A stretch of DNA of 64,000 nucleotides from Lachnospiraceae bacterium C6A11 (lineage in GTDB: Bacteria; Bacillota; Clostridia; Lachnospirales; Lachnospiraceae): assembly GCA_000702245.1 (NCBI GenBank), contig JNKY01000010.1, forward strand, positions 62,001 to 126,000, given 5' to 3'. The translations under genes were made by a program, and so were the position numbers. Position 1 is the stretch's first letter; each line of letters begins with the position of its first letter. A model generated the notes under the pieces. That model searched no databases. It worked only from the letters and a program-made list of their open reading frames with translations, and had not been told where the DNA came from. Positions 52,126 through 62,249 of this stretch are shown in pieces.

Positions 52126-54399
52126 ATGACAGGATATATTATTGCGTTAACTATTTTATCGTTATTGGTCCTGTTCTACATTAACAGGTCCTATAAGAGT
52201 AACAAAGAGATCGCACGCACTGTAAGGCGTGTTCTTGTGGTGTGCCTCGTTCCTGTTGCCGCAAATGCGGTGATCGCAATCTCTGAAGACAGGCTTGTCA
52301 ATGATATCGCATATATCTGGTACCTGATCGGTACAAATCTTATTCTCATGGCGCTCATCAGATATTCGCTTGAATACTGCAGCTTCTATTACCCGAGAGT
52401 AGAGAAAATCTGCTATCTGGTGCTTATCGCTGACAGCATTTCCGTGGGACTTAATCCGGTATTTTCACATGTTTATAAGCTTCAGCAGACCACGCTCAAA
52501 GACAAGAACATCTACTTCTTGCTTGATTCGCAGTGGTATCATTTCGTGCATCTGGGCATATCCTTCCTCATCATTATCGGCCTGATAGCCATATTTGTTA
52601 CGAAGATGCACAGAACCTCAAGGCTCTATATGGAGAGATATTTCGTGATAGGGCTTGTATTTGTGATGGACGTTATCTGGGAGTTCATAAATGTATTTAC
52701 CAAGACTCCTTACAATAATTCGATGCTCGGCTTTATGGCCTGCGGCATCCTGATCTATTTCTTCTCTGTCAGGTACAATCAGTTCCTGCTCACGCATCAG
52801 ATGTTCAATAAGGTTTTCGCGAACTTCTCGAATGCTGCATTTTTCTACGACAACAATTTCAACTGTGTTTATATGAATCCGACCAGCCTTAAACTGTTTG
52901 CTATCGAGAAGGGCGACTTTGAGAAGGCTAAGAAATACCTCCTTGAGTTTCTGAAGCAGGAGGGTAAGGACGGTATGGAGCCTTTCATCCAGGCGAGCGA
53001 GCTTAAGAGAGAGGACGGCATCCACACCTTCCAGGCAGAGTATAAGCCGGTTTATGACAGTGTTAACAGGTTTATGGGTGCATACGTTCTTCTTCAGGAC
53101 AGAACTGAAGAGGTTAAGAAGGCGGCTGTGGACAGATATCTTGCAACTCACGATTCATTGACAGGCATACTAAATATGTCCGCATTTTGTGAGAATGCTG
53201 CTGAGAAGCTCGCTGAAAATACGGATATACAGTATTTGATGATGGTTTCTGATATCAAGGAATTCAAGCTGATAAATGATGTATTTGGCAGGCAGGAGGG
53301 TGATAAGCTGCTGAATAAGGTGGCGGATCTTATATCCGATCTTGCCGGAGACGACAGGCTTTTTGCGAGACTGTTCGCTGATAAGTTCCTTCTGCTCCTC
53401 CCGAAGGATGAGTTCATCGAGGAGAGAGTTTCGAAGAGTATGAAAGAGTATCTTTTCATCGAAGAGAATCCGGATTATCCGATAATCAATCATATAGGTA
53501 TCTACGAGATCACAGACAGGTCGCTGCCGGTCACAGCTATGATCGACAGGGCTATCATGGCTATCAATTCAATCAAGAACAACACTGTGAACTGCTTCGC
53601 TTATTACGAGGAATCCATGCGTGATGACATCCTTTGGGAGCAGAAGATCACGGGTAGTCTTGAGGAGGCTATGAATCACGGACAGATCGTGCCGTTCCTA
53701 CAGGCACAGGTTAATTCTCAGGGCAAAGTTGAGGGCGCAGAGGTGCTTGTCCGCTGGCAGCATCCGGAGGAAGGCCTGATGGCTCCGGGAAGATTTATCG
53801 ATATTCTGGAGAGAAACGGAAGAATCGTGAACCTTGACCGCTTTATGTGGGAGGAGACCTGCAAAATACTTAAGAAGTGGAAGAAGCTCGGAAGAGACGA
53901 TCTTTACCTGTCAGTTAATATTTCACCGAAGGACTTTTATTATCTGGACATCTATGAGACCTTCTCCGAACTCGTGAAAAAATACGAGATCGACTCAAAA
54001 ATGCTCAGACTTGAGATCACCGAATCCATTATGATGACGGATATCGAGATGAAGCTGCAGGTTATCGATAAGCTTCGTAAGGACGGCTTTATCGTGGAAA
54101 TGGACGATTTCGGAAGTGGTTATTCGTCACTGAATCTGCTTAAGGATATGCCGGTTGATGTGCTGAAGATCGATATGGTATTTCTTAGGAAGACGAGGGA
54201 TACCGGACGTGCGCAGATCATACTTCAGGAGATCATCAATATGGCTCAGAAGCTTATCATTCCGGTCATCACCGAAGGCGTTGAGACCGAGGAACAGGTT
54301 GGCTTCCTGACAGAGATGGGCTGCGAGATGTTCCAGGGCTATTACTTCGCGAGACCTATCCCGTTGGATGAGTTTGAGAAGAAGAATATTGTGGCCTGA
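52126..54399 (+). CDS. Membrane PAS-GGDEF(degenerate)-EAL phosphodiesterase
   Basis: A 757-residue cyclic-di-GMP protein. Seven to eight transmembrane helices of the HisKA-7TM-like sensor type occupy about 1-225. A PAS-like domain (about 235-340) is followed by a GGDEF domain whose active site is lost (FADKF in place of GGDEF) and by an EAL domain. The EAL residues look intact: EVLVRW, NISP, LEITES, DDFGSGYSSL, LKID, EGVE and FQGYYF. It should therefore break down cyclic di-GMP. ATG 52126 follows GGAGGGG; an ATG seven codons earlier has no site. Confidence 0.92.
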   Translation: MTGYIIALTILSLLVLFYINRSYKSNKEIARTVRRVLVVCLVPVAANAVIAISEDRLVNDIAYIWYLIGTNLILMALIRYSLEYCSFYYPRVEKICYLVLIADSISVGLNPVFSHVYKLQQTTLKDKNIYFLLDSQWYHFVHLGISFLIIIGLIAIFVTKMHRTSRLYMERYFVIGLVFVMDVIWEFINVFTKTPYNNSMLGFMACGILIYFFSVRYNQFLLTHQMFNKVFANFSNAAFFYDNNFNCVYMNPTSLKLFAIEKGDFEKAKKYLLEFLKQEGKDGMEPFIQASELKREDGIHTFQAEYKPVYDSVNRFMGAYVLLQDRTEEVKKAAVDRYLATHDSLTGILNMSAFCENAAEKLAENTDIQYLMMVSDIKEFKLINDVFGRQEGDKLLNKVADLISDLAGDDRLFARLFADKFLLLLPKDEFIEERVSKSMKEYLFIEENPDYPIINHIGIYEITDRSLPVTAMIDRAIMAINSIKNNTVNCFAYYEESMRDDILWEQKITGSLEEAMNHGQIVPFLQAQVNSQGKVEGAEVLVRWQHPEEGLMAPGRFIDILERNGRIVNLDRFMWEETCKILKKWKKLGRDDLYLSVNISPKDFYYLDIYETFSELVKKYEIDSKMLRLEITESIMMTDIEMKLQVIDKLRKDGFIVEMDDFGSGYSSLNLLKDMPVDVLKIDMVFLRKTRDTGRAQIILQEIINMAQKLIIPVITEGVETEEQVGFLTEMGCEMFQGYYFARPIPLDEFEKKNIVA

Positions 54400-54476
54400 T
54401 GAGTAATAAGTGTGTGAGTTTTCTTATTGATATTTATTGAATGGGTGCTGAGGCACTCACAGACATCAAAAATTAG

Positions 54477-54527
54477 TAAAAATACGTGAAAAGTTGCGCA
54501 AGGTTGCGCGGATTTCACGTATTTTTT
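54477..54527 (+). terminator. Intrinsic terminator with an inner TTGCGCAA palindrome
   Basis: A 15-bp AT-rich stem (AAAAAATACGTGAAA / TTTCACGTATTTTTT) ends in a T-run. Its loop holds GCGCAA-GG-TTGCGC (54496-54509), close to the LacI-type operator sequence found 130 bases downstream. Confidence 0.88.
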
Positions 54528-54574
54528 GTGCAAAATTACCATGGTTTATTAATTATTTATGAAATTAATGTCAA

Positions 54575-54604
54575 TTGATAAAAAGAGCGGGCGTAGAGTA
54601 TAAT
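54575..54604 (+). promoter_or_regulatory. Sigma-A promoter of the GH53 gene
   Basis: TTGATA (54575-54580) and TATAAT (54599-54604) with an 18-base spacer. The start point would be near 54611, giving a leader of about 210 bases with two hairpins (ACATTTTTC/GAAAAATGT at about 54658-54696 and CGGATA/TATCCG at about 54704-54722). Confidence 0.8.
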
Positions 54605-54625
54605 CATAATGAATTGAAGTATGCG

Positions 54626-54643
54626 TGCGCAAACGGTTGCGCA
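54626..54643 (+). promoter_or_regulatory. LacI-family operator
   Basis: TGCGCAAACGGTTGCGCA is a palindrome with 7-bp perfect arms and a central CG, the layout of LacI/GalR-family operators. It lies about 15 bases after the predicted start of transcription, where a bound repressor would block elongation. No LacI regulator gene is in the window. Confidence 0.75.
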
Positions 54644-54824
54644 ACGGGTTGGGACGAAACATTTTTCTGAAGGGGTATATACGGAAAAATGTCCCGCTTT
54701 CGGATAAACTGCAGATATCCGAAGGCAATGTAGTTATAAATGCGGATCGTATGGTAATGGTGAATGAGAGATCATAGATCCACGGTTTCCCTTGGAGGAT
54801 TTAGAAAGGAGAGGGATAGAAATC

Positions 54825-57800
54825 ATGACACAAACTAAGAAACAAGGAAGATTAAGGAGACGCCTCTACGCGCTGACAGCAGCACTTGCGCTGGTAGTGT
54901 CTCTTTTTAGTGGCATTCCGGGGAGGAAGGTTGCGGAAGCGGCTGGTGTAGGGACAACTATATCAAATGCAAGTTTTGAAGATAATATTTGGTCAGGTGA
55001 TAGTAGCTGGTCTCCATATATTGAAGAAGATGATTGGACAAATTCTAATATTTCTGTAAAAACATATGGAGGATCAGATAATTTAGCAAAAGGACCTAGT
55101 GATGAAACTAGCGGAAATTATGTTGATTGTTGGTCATCAGAACAATATCGAGATTTTACGTTTACAAAGACTATAAGTCTTAAGGCTGGTTCTTATACGT
55201 TTAATGTTTCAGGATCAGGTAGTAATGCAGGATATCAGATTTCTGTGGGTGATACATATGGAGATAATGCATATCCTACAGCATGGGGCGAGTGGAATAC
55301 AGCTTCTGTTGAATATACCACTGATGTGGATGTTGATAGTATAACTCTCAAAATAGCAGGATGGACAACAGCTGAAAGTGGAGGAAACTTAATAATTGAT
55401 AATGTTACGTTTGATTATACTCCGATATATCCGGCTACTGTAGCTAATTCACCATATCAAAAAGATACTAATGCGGATTTAGTAACTGTTACTGTTGGGG
55501 CGGCTGAAGATGATATTGATTCAGTTAAAATCGGTGATGATACAAAGACAAAAGGTACAGACTATACAATATCTACAACGACAAGTGGCACGGTTATAGC
55601 ATTTACAAAAACATGCCTTGAAAGTCTTGCTTCAACAGAACATACGGGAACTATAGTATATAAAGCGAATAAAGCGGCAAAAAATACATCATTTAAGTTC
55701 ACTGTTTCAGATAAGCCGGATCATAGTATTGTAGTTAATGTAGACAAGTTTAATAGTAATGATGCTGGGGCTGATCCGATTACTATGACTGTTGACTGTA
55801 CTTCAGACAAGATAGCTTCAGTATCAGTTGTAAGCACAGCGCTTACAAAAGATACAGATTATACATTGGCAGCATCAACAGATGAGAAGTCAACTATAAT
55901 TACGTTCACAACAACATATTTAACAAGTCTTGATTTAGGTGAATACACTGCAACTGTTGCTTTTAGCGATAATGCAGATAGTAGGACGGGCACGTTTACT
56001 GTTTCTGAGCTTCCTGTAGGACTTCAGAACGGAAGTTTTGATACGGATCTTTCATATTGGGACTATTCGCCGGTTAATGAGTACTTTGGCTATAAAGGTA
56101 GCGAAAATGGACATAATGGCGTATTAAATATGTATATAACAGGTGGCGCTGATGCAGATTATGTATCACAAACTTTTATAGCTGATGCAACAGGAACATA
56201 TGTTATCTCATATGATGTTATCGGTGATAATAATGCCAAAGGAGATACGGGCTTTAAGATCTATGTAAACAATGTTGAAGTAGGAACTGTTTCAACAACC
56301 GGTTATGCGTGGTCAACCAATACAACAGATGAGTTTGAACTAACAGAAGGACAGGTTGTTAAGCTGGAAATCAAGGGTCAGTATTCAAAATGGTTTGCGC
56401 TGGATAATATTAAGATAAAGGATCCAAATGAAGAGGAAGAACTTCCGGTTGGTCTTCAAAATGGTGATTTTGAATCAGGTAAATACTGGTCTATAACAAA
56501 CAGAGAATCAGATAATGCCGATGAGAAAAATGAACCTTTCAAACTTACAAGTGAGCAGGGAGGAACAAATACCTCGCAGTTCCTTAATATTTGGACAGAA
56601 GATACAACAAAAGAATATTCAATATCACAAACCTTTAAGGCTGAAGAATCAGGACAGTATGTGATTAACTATAAATACCTTGGTTCTGAAGGTGCATGTG
56701 GTTTTGACATTTACGTTAATGATACAAAGGTTGAGACACTTTCGGGTAAAGGCTGGACAGGAAACGGCGTTTGGACGGAAAAAACTACTAAAACAGCCTT
56801 TGAGCTTAAGAAGGACGCTGTTGTAACCTTTGCTATAAAGGGAAAAGCAGTAAGCAATAGTGCATATATGAAGCTTGATGATATCAAGATCATTCCTTAT
56901 GAGGTGGATGAAAACGCTAGAGTATTTGATATTGACAAGACTATCGCAACCGGCGATATGGTTGATACAGACCTTTACGTTGAGAAGCTTGATTTGGCGA
57001 AGGGATTCATCACAGGTGCTGATATTTCTTCATATGCGTCTATCGTAGCCAGTGGCGCTACATATAAAAATGCTAAAGGTGAACCACTCAGTGATGCGAA
57101 ATTCTTCGAACTTCTTGCTGAGTCAGGCGTTAATTACGTAAGAATTAGAGTTTGGGTTGATCCTACTGACGGAAATGGTAATGGTTACGGTGGTGGTAAC
57201 TGTGATCTTGCAACAGCAAAAAAACTTGGTAAGCTTGCTACAGATGCAGGAATGAAGGTCCTTATTGATTTCCATTATTCTGACTTCTGGACAGATCCGG
57301 GCAAGCAGACTACACCAAAGGCATGGCAGGGGCTTACTCTTGATGAAAAGGCTCAAACGCTTAAAGAGTGGACTACAAAGAGCCTTACAGATATAATTAA
57401 TGCCGGTGTTAATGTCGGAATGGTTCAGATCGGTAATGAGACTACAACCGGTTTCTGCGGCGAAACCAACATGACAAATATGTGTAAGCTTTTTGCTGCA
57501 GGAAGTGAAGGCGTAAGGGCTGTAGAGAAAGCAAAATACGATGGAAAGCCAACCATCATGATGGCCATCCATCTGACAAATCCTGATAAGATTGACTTCA
57601 GTGGTTTTGCTGCAAAGCTTAAAGAGAATAATGTTGTTTACGATGTATTTGCAACCAGCTTCTATCCATACTGGCATGGAACGCTTGATAATCTTTATAC
57701 GAAGCTTGCAGCTGTTGCGGATGAATATGACAAATACGTCATGGTAGCCGAGACCTCTTATGTCAGAACTCTTGAGGATGGTGACGGTTGGGAAAATACA

Positions 57801-59705
57801 GAAACCCAGAGCAAGAAGGATAATGGAGATGTATTCCCTTATGATATAAGTGAGCAGGGACAGGTTCTCCATATCAGAAATGTCATTAATACGCTCACAA
57901 GTATTCCTGATAATAAGGGAATCGGTGTGTTCTGGTGGGAGCCGGCTTGGATTCCTGTACAGAACTGGGCAGATGCAGAGGATCAGGATAAGGTTCTTGC
58001 AGAGAATAAGGCCCTTTGGGAGGAATACGGTTCAGGCTGGGCAACCAGTGCGGCATCTGATTATGACAAGAATGTTGGACAGTGGTACGGCGGTTCTGCA
58101 GTAGATAATGAGTCGTGGTTCGACTTTGACGGCAAGGCTCTTGAATCACTTAAGGTTTACAATATGGTACGATTTGGGACAAATTCCGAGGACTACCTTA
58201 TAGATGTTATAGATACTGAGTATTCATTTGTCGAAGGACAGGAGTACAGCTTCCCAACTGAGGTTGATGCGCTTTATGCAAGTGGTGAGACCTACAAGGT
58301 TGGCGTTACGTGGGATCAGGAGCAGATCGAGGCTGCGGCAGCTAGTGGATACGGATCTTATGAGATAGATGGTATCGTGACATATAATGAAGAAGAGTAT
58401 GATGTTATATGTAAGCTTACAATCAAGCCTGTAAATCTTCTGGTAAATGGAAGTTTTGAAGATGGCAAGGGAAAAGGATGGGATTTCGATCTTACTCACA
58501 CAACAGCCGGTACGAATGAAAAGGCTGATGGAGTGAAGGAGGAAGACTCTCATGACGGTAAATATACATTCCACTTCTACAGCACAACGGATCAGAGCTT
58601 CACTGTAACTCAGAAGGTAACTCTTGAGCCGGGAGCGTATGCGTTTAACGGATATTTCCAGGGACTTGCAGGAGTTGAAGGTGAGATATTCGTACAGGTT
58701 GGAGACGATGAGTATGCAGCCCTGTATGTTCTTAATGGCTGGGTAGACTGGCAGAATCCTGAAGTTGACAGAATATTTATCACCGAGGAAACAGAAGTTA
58801 CTGTTGGCTTCACATGTTCATATTCCGCAGGAGCCTGGGGAACCTGTGATGACTTCACTCTGTACAGAATGGGTGATATTGTTACTATAAGCTTTGATAG
58901 TAACGGACATGGTACTGCACCTGATCCTATAACAGTACTTGAAGGTGAAAAGGTTAATCAACCTGCGGATCCTTCTGCTGAAGGGTTCATATTTACTGGT
59001 TGGTGTATAGATAAGGTGTGTACTGAGTGGTTTGATTTTAATCGTCCGATTATAGCTGATAATGCTGATATTACACTGTATGCGAGATGGGTGAAAAACC
59101 CTGAAAAGTCGTACTATCAGGATGGTAAATCTGAAGGAAACATTGGAAGTTTATCATGGATTCTTGGTGATGGCGATCTTCATAGCACGTATCACAGTAC
59201 AGTAAATGATGCGGAGACAATTAATCATTTTAAGGGTGTTGACATTGCTAGGTATTTGAACGACGCTGACATGTCGGCAGAAAATGGGTTTGAGGCCGCA
59301 GCGGACGCGGTTGCAAGGGGATTGGCACCGAGTAGTGCTGGATTTACCCCTTTTGCAGCGCTTGGCGGAAGCTCGTTAAGAGCTAAAGCAGGAAGTCTTA
59401 AGCTTACGATATTCTCATCTTATCTTGAGACTCTTGACCCGGGATATTACTTACTTCGTATAGTATTTGATGATGGCGAAGTATATACAATGCTTACCAT
59501 CAATGCCAAGGCGGCTGATGATGAAGTTGAGCCGGATGATAACAAGGCGGCTGATGCAGATGTGAAGCCGGCTGATGATTCAGCTTCAAAAGATACAGCT
59601 CCGAAGACGGCTGATGAGACACCTATTGAGGCGGCTATGCTGATCCTCCTTATCTCAGCAGCAGGACTTTCATACATCCTCGGCCTGAAGAGAAAGAGAT
59701 CATAA
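54825..59705 (+). CDS. Secreted, wall-anchored GH53 endo-beta-1,4-galactanase
   Basis: A 1626-residue surface enzyme that would cut beta-1,4-galactan side chains of pectin. Order: signal peptide (1-40); a jelly-roll module (about 45-200); two X2-type Ig-like modules (about 201-390); two further NGSF-type jelly-roll modules (about 402-690); GH53 barrel (about 720-1110) with acid/base E872 (QIGNET) and nucleophile E976 (VAETSY); a Big_4-like domain; a CBM61-like jelly roll (about 1205-1345); an InlB-type repeat (about 1353-1430); and a C-terminal sorting signal with APKTADE, a hydrophobic helix and KRKRS. The sorting motif is a variant of LPxTG. ATG 54825 follows AAAGGAGAGG. Confidence 0.93.
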   Translation: MTQTKKQGRLRRRLYALTAALALVVSLFSGIPGRKVAEAAGVGTTISNASFEDNIWSGDSSWSPYIEEDDWTNSNISVKTYGGSDNLAKGPSDETSGNYVDCWSSEQYRDFTFTKTISLKAGSYTFNVSGSGSNAGYQISVGDTYGDNAYPTAWGEWNTASVEYTTDVDVDSITLKIAGWTTAESGGNLIIDNVTFDYTPIYPATVANSPYQKDTNADLVTVTVGAAEDDIDSVKIGDDTKTKGTDYTISTTTSGTVIAFTKTCLESLASTEHTGTIVYKANKAAKNTSFKFTVSDKPDHSIVVNVDKFNSNDAGADPITMTVDCTSDKIASVSVVSTALTKDTDYTLAASTDEKSTIITFTTTYLTSLDLGEYTATVAFSDNADSRTGTFTVSELPVGLQNGSFDTDLSYWDYSPVNEYFGYKGSENGHNGVLNMYITGGADADYVSQTFIADATGTYVISYDVIGDNNAKGDTGFKIYVNNVEVGTVSTTGYAWSTNTTDEFELTEGQVVKLEIKGQYSKWFALDNIKIKDPNEEEELPVGLQNGDFESGKYWSITNRESDNADEKNEPFKLTSEQGGTNTSQFLNIWTEDTTKEYSISQTFKAEESGQYVINYKYLGSEGACGFDIYVNDTKVETLSGKGWTGNGVWTEKTTKTAFELKKDAVVTFAIKGKAVSNSAYMKLDDIKIIPYEVDENARVFDIDKTIATGDMVDTDLYVEKLDLAKGFITGADISSYASIVASGATYKNAKGEPLSDAKFFELLAESGVNYVRIRVWVDPTDGNGNGYGGGNCDLATAKKLGKLATDAGMKVLIDFHYSDFWTDPGKQTTPKAWQGLTLDEKAQTLKEWTTKSLTDIINAGVNVGMVQIGNETTTGFCGETNMTNMCKLFAAGSEGVRAVEKAKYDGKPTIMMAIHLTNPDKIDFSGFAAKLKENNVVYDVFATSFYPYWHGTLDNLYTKLAAVADEYDKYVMVAETSYVRTLEDGDGWENTETQSKKDNGDVFPYDISEQGQVLHIRNVINTLTSIPDNKGIGVFWWEPAWIPVQNWADAEDQDKVLAENKALWEEYGSGWATSAASDYDKNVGQWYGGSAVDNESWFDFDGKALESLKVYNMVRFGTNSEDYLIDVIDTEYSFVEGQEYSFPTEVDALYASGETYKVGVTWDQEQIEAAAASGYGSYEIDGIVTYNEEEYDVICKLTIKPVNLLVNGSFEDGKGKGWDFDLTHTTAGTNEKADGVKEEDSHDGKYTFHFYSTTDQSFTVTQKVTLEPGAYAFNGYFQGLAGVEGEIFVQVGDDEYAALYVLNGWVDWQNPEVDRIFITEETEVTVGFTCSYSAGAWGTCDDFTLYRMGDIVTISFDSNGHGTAPDPITVLEGEKVNQPADPSAEGFIFTGWCIDKVCTEWFDFNRPIIADNADITLYARWVKNPEKSYYQDGKSEGNIGSLSWILGDGDLHSTYHSTVNDAETINHFKGVDIARYLNDADMSAENGFEAAADAVARGLAPSSAGFTPFAALGGSSLRAKAGSLKLTIFSSYLETLDPGYYLLRIVFDDGEVYTMLTINAKAADDEVEPDDNKAADADVKPADDSASKDTAPKTADETPIEAAMLILLISAAGLSYILGLKRKRS

Positions 59706-59831
59706 TTGACTAAATGGCGTTTTTAACACCACGAAAGTGACCGGGGCAAACGGTCGAAAAACTAAATATGTAATGTGTCATGCTTTCTCATTTCCCCTCT
59801 AATTTTGAGATGCTGTTACACATAATGAAGG

Positions 59832-59864
59832 GTGCCCGCGTGCTTGTCACGTGGGTGCTTTTTT
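59832..59864 (+). terminator. Intrinsic terminator after the galactanase gene
   Basis: An 11-pair stem with three G-U pairs (GTGCCCGCGTG / CACGTGGGTGC) and a T-run. The gap 59706-60016 otherwise holds no supported gene. Confidence 0.75.
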
Positions 59865-60016
59865 GGTTAAAATATGAGTATATTTGGTGGGAATACGGTT
59901 TACTAAACCTGCTGCCGATGATATAATGTATTTGTGCATAGTTATGTTTAAAGTGATAGCGGAATAACATCTTCCGTAGATGATTGGGCGTATTTGGTTC
60001 GAAGGGAGTTGATAAC

Positions 60017-60916
60017 ATGACGTTGCAGCAAATGATTGAAAAAAAGAAAGAATTGGGCTATTCGAATGAGATGATCGCGGAGGGCGCCGGTGTGCCGCTG
60101 GGCACCGTTCAGAAGATATTCGGAGGAAATACAAAGTCTCCGAGGTATCAGACCATGCTGGCGCTTAATGCGTTCTTTATGAATGTTTCCAAATCAAATG
60201 ATGCTGAGGTGAAAATAAAAAACGATTTTATGCAGAATGATGCTTTAAGCGGAGAGCAAGTGGCAGAGGCACAGGAAGCATACAATCTGAATAAAGAAGA
60301 ATTGAGGCGAAATTTTGATTCAGTGTCTGTTGAAGAAATCGCAACATCGTCGAGATCTGGTGATAAAAGGATTGCTGATTATCTGGATATTCCTGAAGGA
60401 GTGAGGATAGAGATGATTGATGGCGTGTTTTATGATATGGCCGGACCGTCATTTATCCACCAGAAAATTGGGTCGGTGATATCGGCGTCATTTGACAGAT
60501 TTATCGATAAAAATGGTGGGGACTGTATAACGATAGTTGCACCTTTTGATGTCCAGCTTGACTGCGATGATAAAACCATGGTTCAGCCTGATGTAATGAT
60601 AGTGTGTGACCGGAATAAGCTGACGAATAGGATGCTGAAGGGGGCTCCGGATCTTGTCGTAGAGATCGTGTCGATGAGCAATTTCTATATGGATTATCAG
60701 ATAAAGCTTTGCAAATATCAAAAAGCCGGTGTCAGAGAATACTGGATAGTCAATCCGAAGGATAAAACAGTATTGGTCTATTACTTTGACGAAGGCGGAA
60801 AGCTTAGTATTTATTCATTTGATGAGAAAGTGCCTGTAAGCATCTGGGGTGGAAAGTGCAAGGTTGATTTTGCGGAGATTTTTAAAAGAATCAGTTTTAT
60901 GTATGACGAAGAATAG
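60017..60916 (+). CDS. HTH-Uma2 family (PD-(D/E)XK-like) protein
   Basis: A 299-residue protein. Residues 1-55 form an XRE-like helix-turn-helix (ELGYSNEMIAEGAGVPLGTVQKIF). Residues about 115-290 form a Uma2/DUF820 domain, a PD-(D/E)XK nuclease-like fold, with MVQPDVMIV, APDLVVEIVS and KLCKYQKAGVREYWIVNPKDKTV, which keep the Asp, Glu and Lys of the active site. Despite the 'endonuclease' label, the cellular target of the family is not established. The frame is open to 59984, but ATG 60017 has a GAAGGGAG site. Confidence 0.88.
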   Translation: MTLQQMIEKKKELGYSNEMIAEGAGVPLGTVQKIFGGNTKSPRYQTMLALNAFFMNVSKSNDAEVKIKNDFMQNDALSGEQVAEAQEAYNLNKEELRRNFDSVSVEEIATSSRSGDKRIADYLDIPEGVRIEMIDGVFYDMAGPSFIHQKIGSVISASFDRFIDKNGGDCITIVAPFDVQLDCDDKTMVQPDVMIVCDRNKLTNRMLKGAPDLVVEIVSMSNFYMDYQIKLCKYQKAGVREYWIVNPKDKTVLVYYFDEGGKLSIYSFDEKVPVSIWGGKCKVDFAEIFKRISFMYDEE

Positions 60917-60930
60917 AGGAGGAGTGGAAA

Positions 60931-61920
60931 ATGTATTTTATAGAAAACAGCAGGATCAAAGCGGGATTTGAGGCACACGGTGCGGAGCTTAGGAGCCTTG
61001 TAAATAAGGAAACCGGCGAAGAATATATGTGGTGCGGTGATCCGGCCTTCTGGGGCAGGGTGTCGCCTGTGCTTTTCCCTGTGGTTGGTAATTATAATAA
61101 TAAGACAAGTATCTATGAGGGCAAGGAATACCATCTTTCGCAGCATGGTTTTGCGCGTGACAGCGAGTTCGAGGTTGTATCGCAGGAGGCTGATAAGATC
61201 AGCTTCAGACTCAGGGCGGACGAAAAGTCGAAGGAGGTTTATCCTTTTGATTTTGAACTCGTGATATCATATGAGATATGTGATTACGATGAAGGTGGAG
61301 TACAAACAAATGCCGGTGATGATGGAGCTGCTTCAGAGCCAGTTGAATGCCTGAAGAATGCACTGAGGATCAAGTGGACGGTGAAGAATCTTGACAGCCG
61401 CGAGATGTTCTTCTCGATCGGTGGACATCCGGCGTTTAATCTGAGAGACAGCGAGACGAAGATACACTTTTCGGACTGTGAGAAGAATGCGGATTGCATA
61501 ATGAAGGATACAGCTACTTCCGGTATCAAATCAGAAGAGGCGATTAACAGCATTACAGCAGGAATCCTCGATGATGGTCTTCTTTCGGACAGAACCAAGC
61601 AGATAGAGCTTTCAGAGGGCGGACTTCTTCAGCTGACAGTTGAGCTTTTTGCAGAAGACGCACTTATTCTTGAAGACTGCAAATATAAGTCTGTTGGACT
61701 TTCTGATGCAGAGGGCAATGATTACCTGAGAGTGACCTTTGATGCACCGGTTCTAGGCATCTGGTCGCCGGCCGGCAAAAATGCTCCGTTCGTATGTATA
61801 GAACCATGGTACGGAAGGACTGACAGAGTCGGTTTCAACATGCAGCTTACCGAACGCGAATACGGAAACAGGCTTGCACCGGATGAGGTATTTGAAACCG
61901 TTTACATGATCTGTGTCTGA
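60931..61920 (+). CDS. Aldose 1-epimerase family protein (LacX-like)
   Basis: A 329-residue galactose-mutarotase-like protein that may interconvert sugar anomers. The blocks GRVSPVLFPVVGNY, LSQHGFARDSEFEV (with the catalytic-type His) and FSIGGHPAFN are of the LacX-like branch. It starts 14 bases after the Uma2 gene with a GAGGAGTGG site, so the two share a transcript. The proximity to the galactanase gene fits galactose use, although this is only positional. Confidence 0.92.
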   Translation: MYFIENSRIKAGFEAHGAELRSLVNKETGEEYMWCGDPAFWGRVSPVLFPVVGNYNNKTSIYEGKEYHLSQHGFARDSEFEVVSQEADKISFRLRADEKSKEVYPFDFELVISYEICDYDEGGVQTNAGDDGAASEPVECLKNALRIKWTVKNLDSREMFFSIGGHPAFNLRDSETKIHFSDCEKNADCIMKDTATSGIKSEEAINSITAGILDDGLLSDRTKQIELSEGGLLQLTVELFAEDALILEDCKYKSVGLSDAEGNDYLRVTFDAPVLGIWSPAGKNAPFVCIEPWYGRTDRVGFNMQLTEREYGNRLAPDEVFETVYMICV

Positions 61921-61988
61921 CGGTGATCAACAAACAGCGCGAAAACAACGAGTGGAAGCTGCAAAAACACTGTATTTTCAAGGGCTTG

Positions 61989-62002
61989 TGCAACCGGTTG
62001 CA
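61989..62002 (+). promoter_or_regulatory. Possible LacI-type operator
   Basis: TGCAACCGGTTGCA is a perfect 14-bp palindrome with central CG. It resembles the operator upstream of the galactanase gene but has TGCAA in place of TGCGCAA. The gap 61921-62249 also contains an AT-rich inverted repeat at about 62067-62098; no gene is supported there. Confidence 0.45.
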
Positions 62003-62249
62003 GAGCGTCAGAAAGTGTGTTTATTAATCAAGTGTAAACAAGAGTCAGACAGGCACAGAAAAACATGAAAAAATATCAGATTATATTTGATATTTTTCTC
62101 ATTTTGGATTAAAATAGTAACTGGTGATATTTGTGTTCGAAATACCGCCGCTAAAGTGGGAAAATGCTTCCCGGAATACTACGGGCTGGGCAGGAATATG
62201 GGGCCTGCAGCCACATTTATAGATTACATAATTCAGGAGGGTCTGTTGT

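Noticed and set aside
59984-60016. Upstream start for the HTH-Uma2 gene
   Set aside because: The GAAGGGAG site lies between 59984 and 60017 and therefore supports the later ATG.
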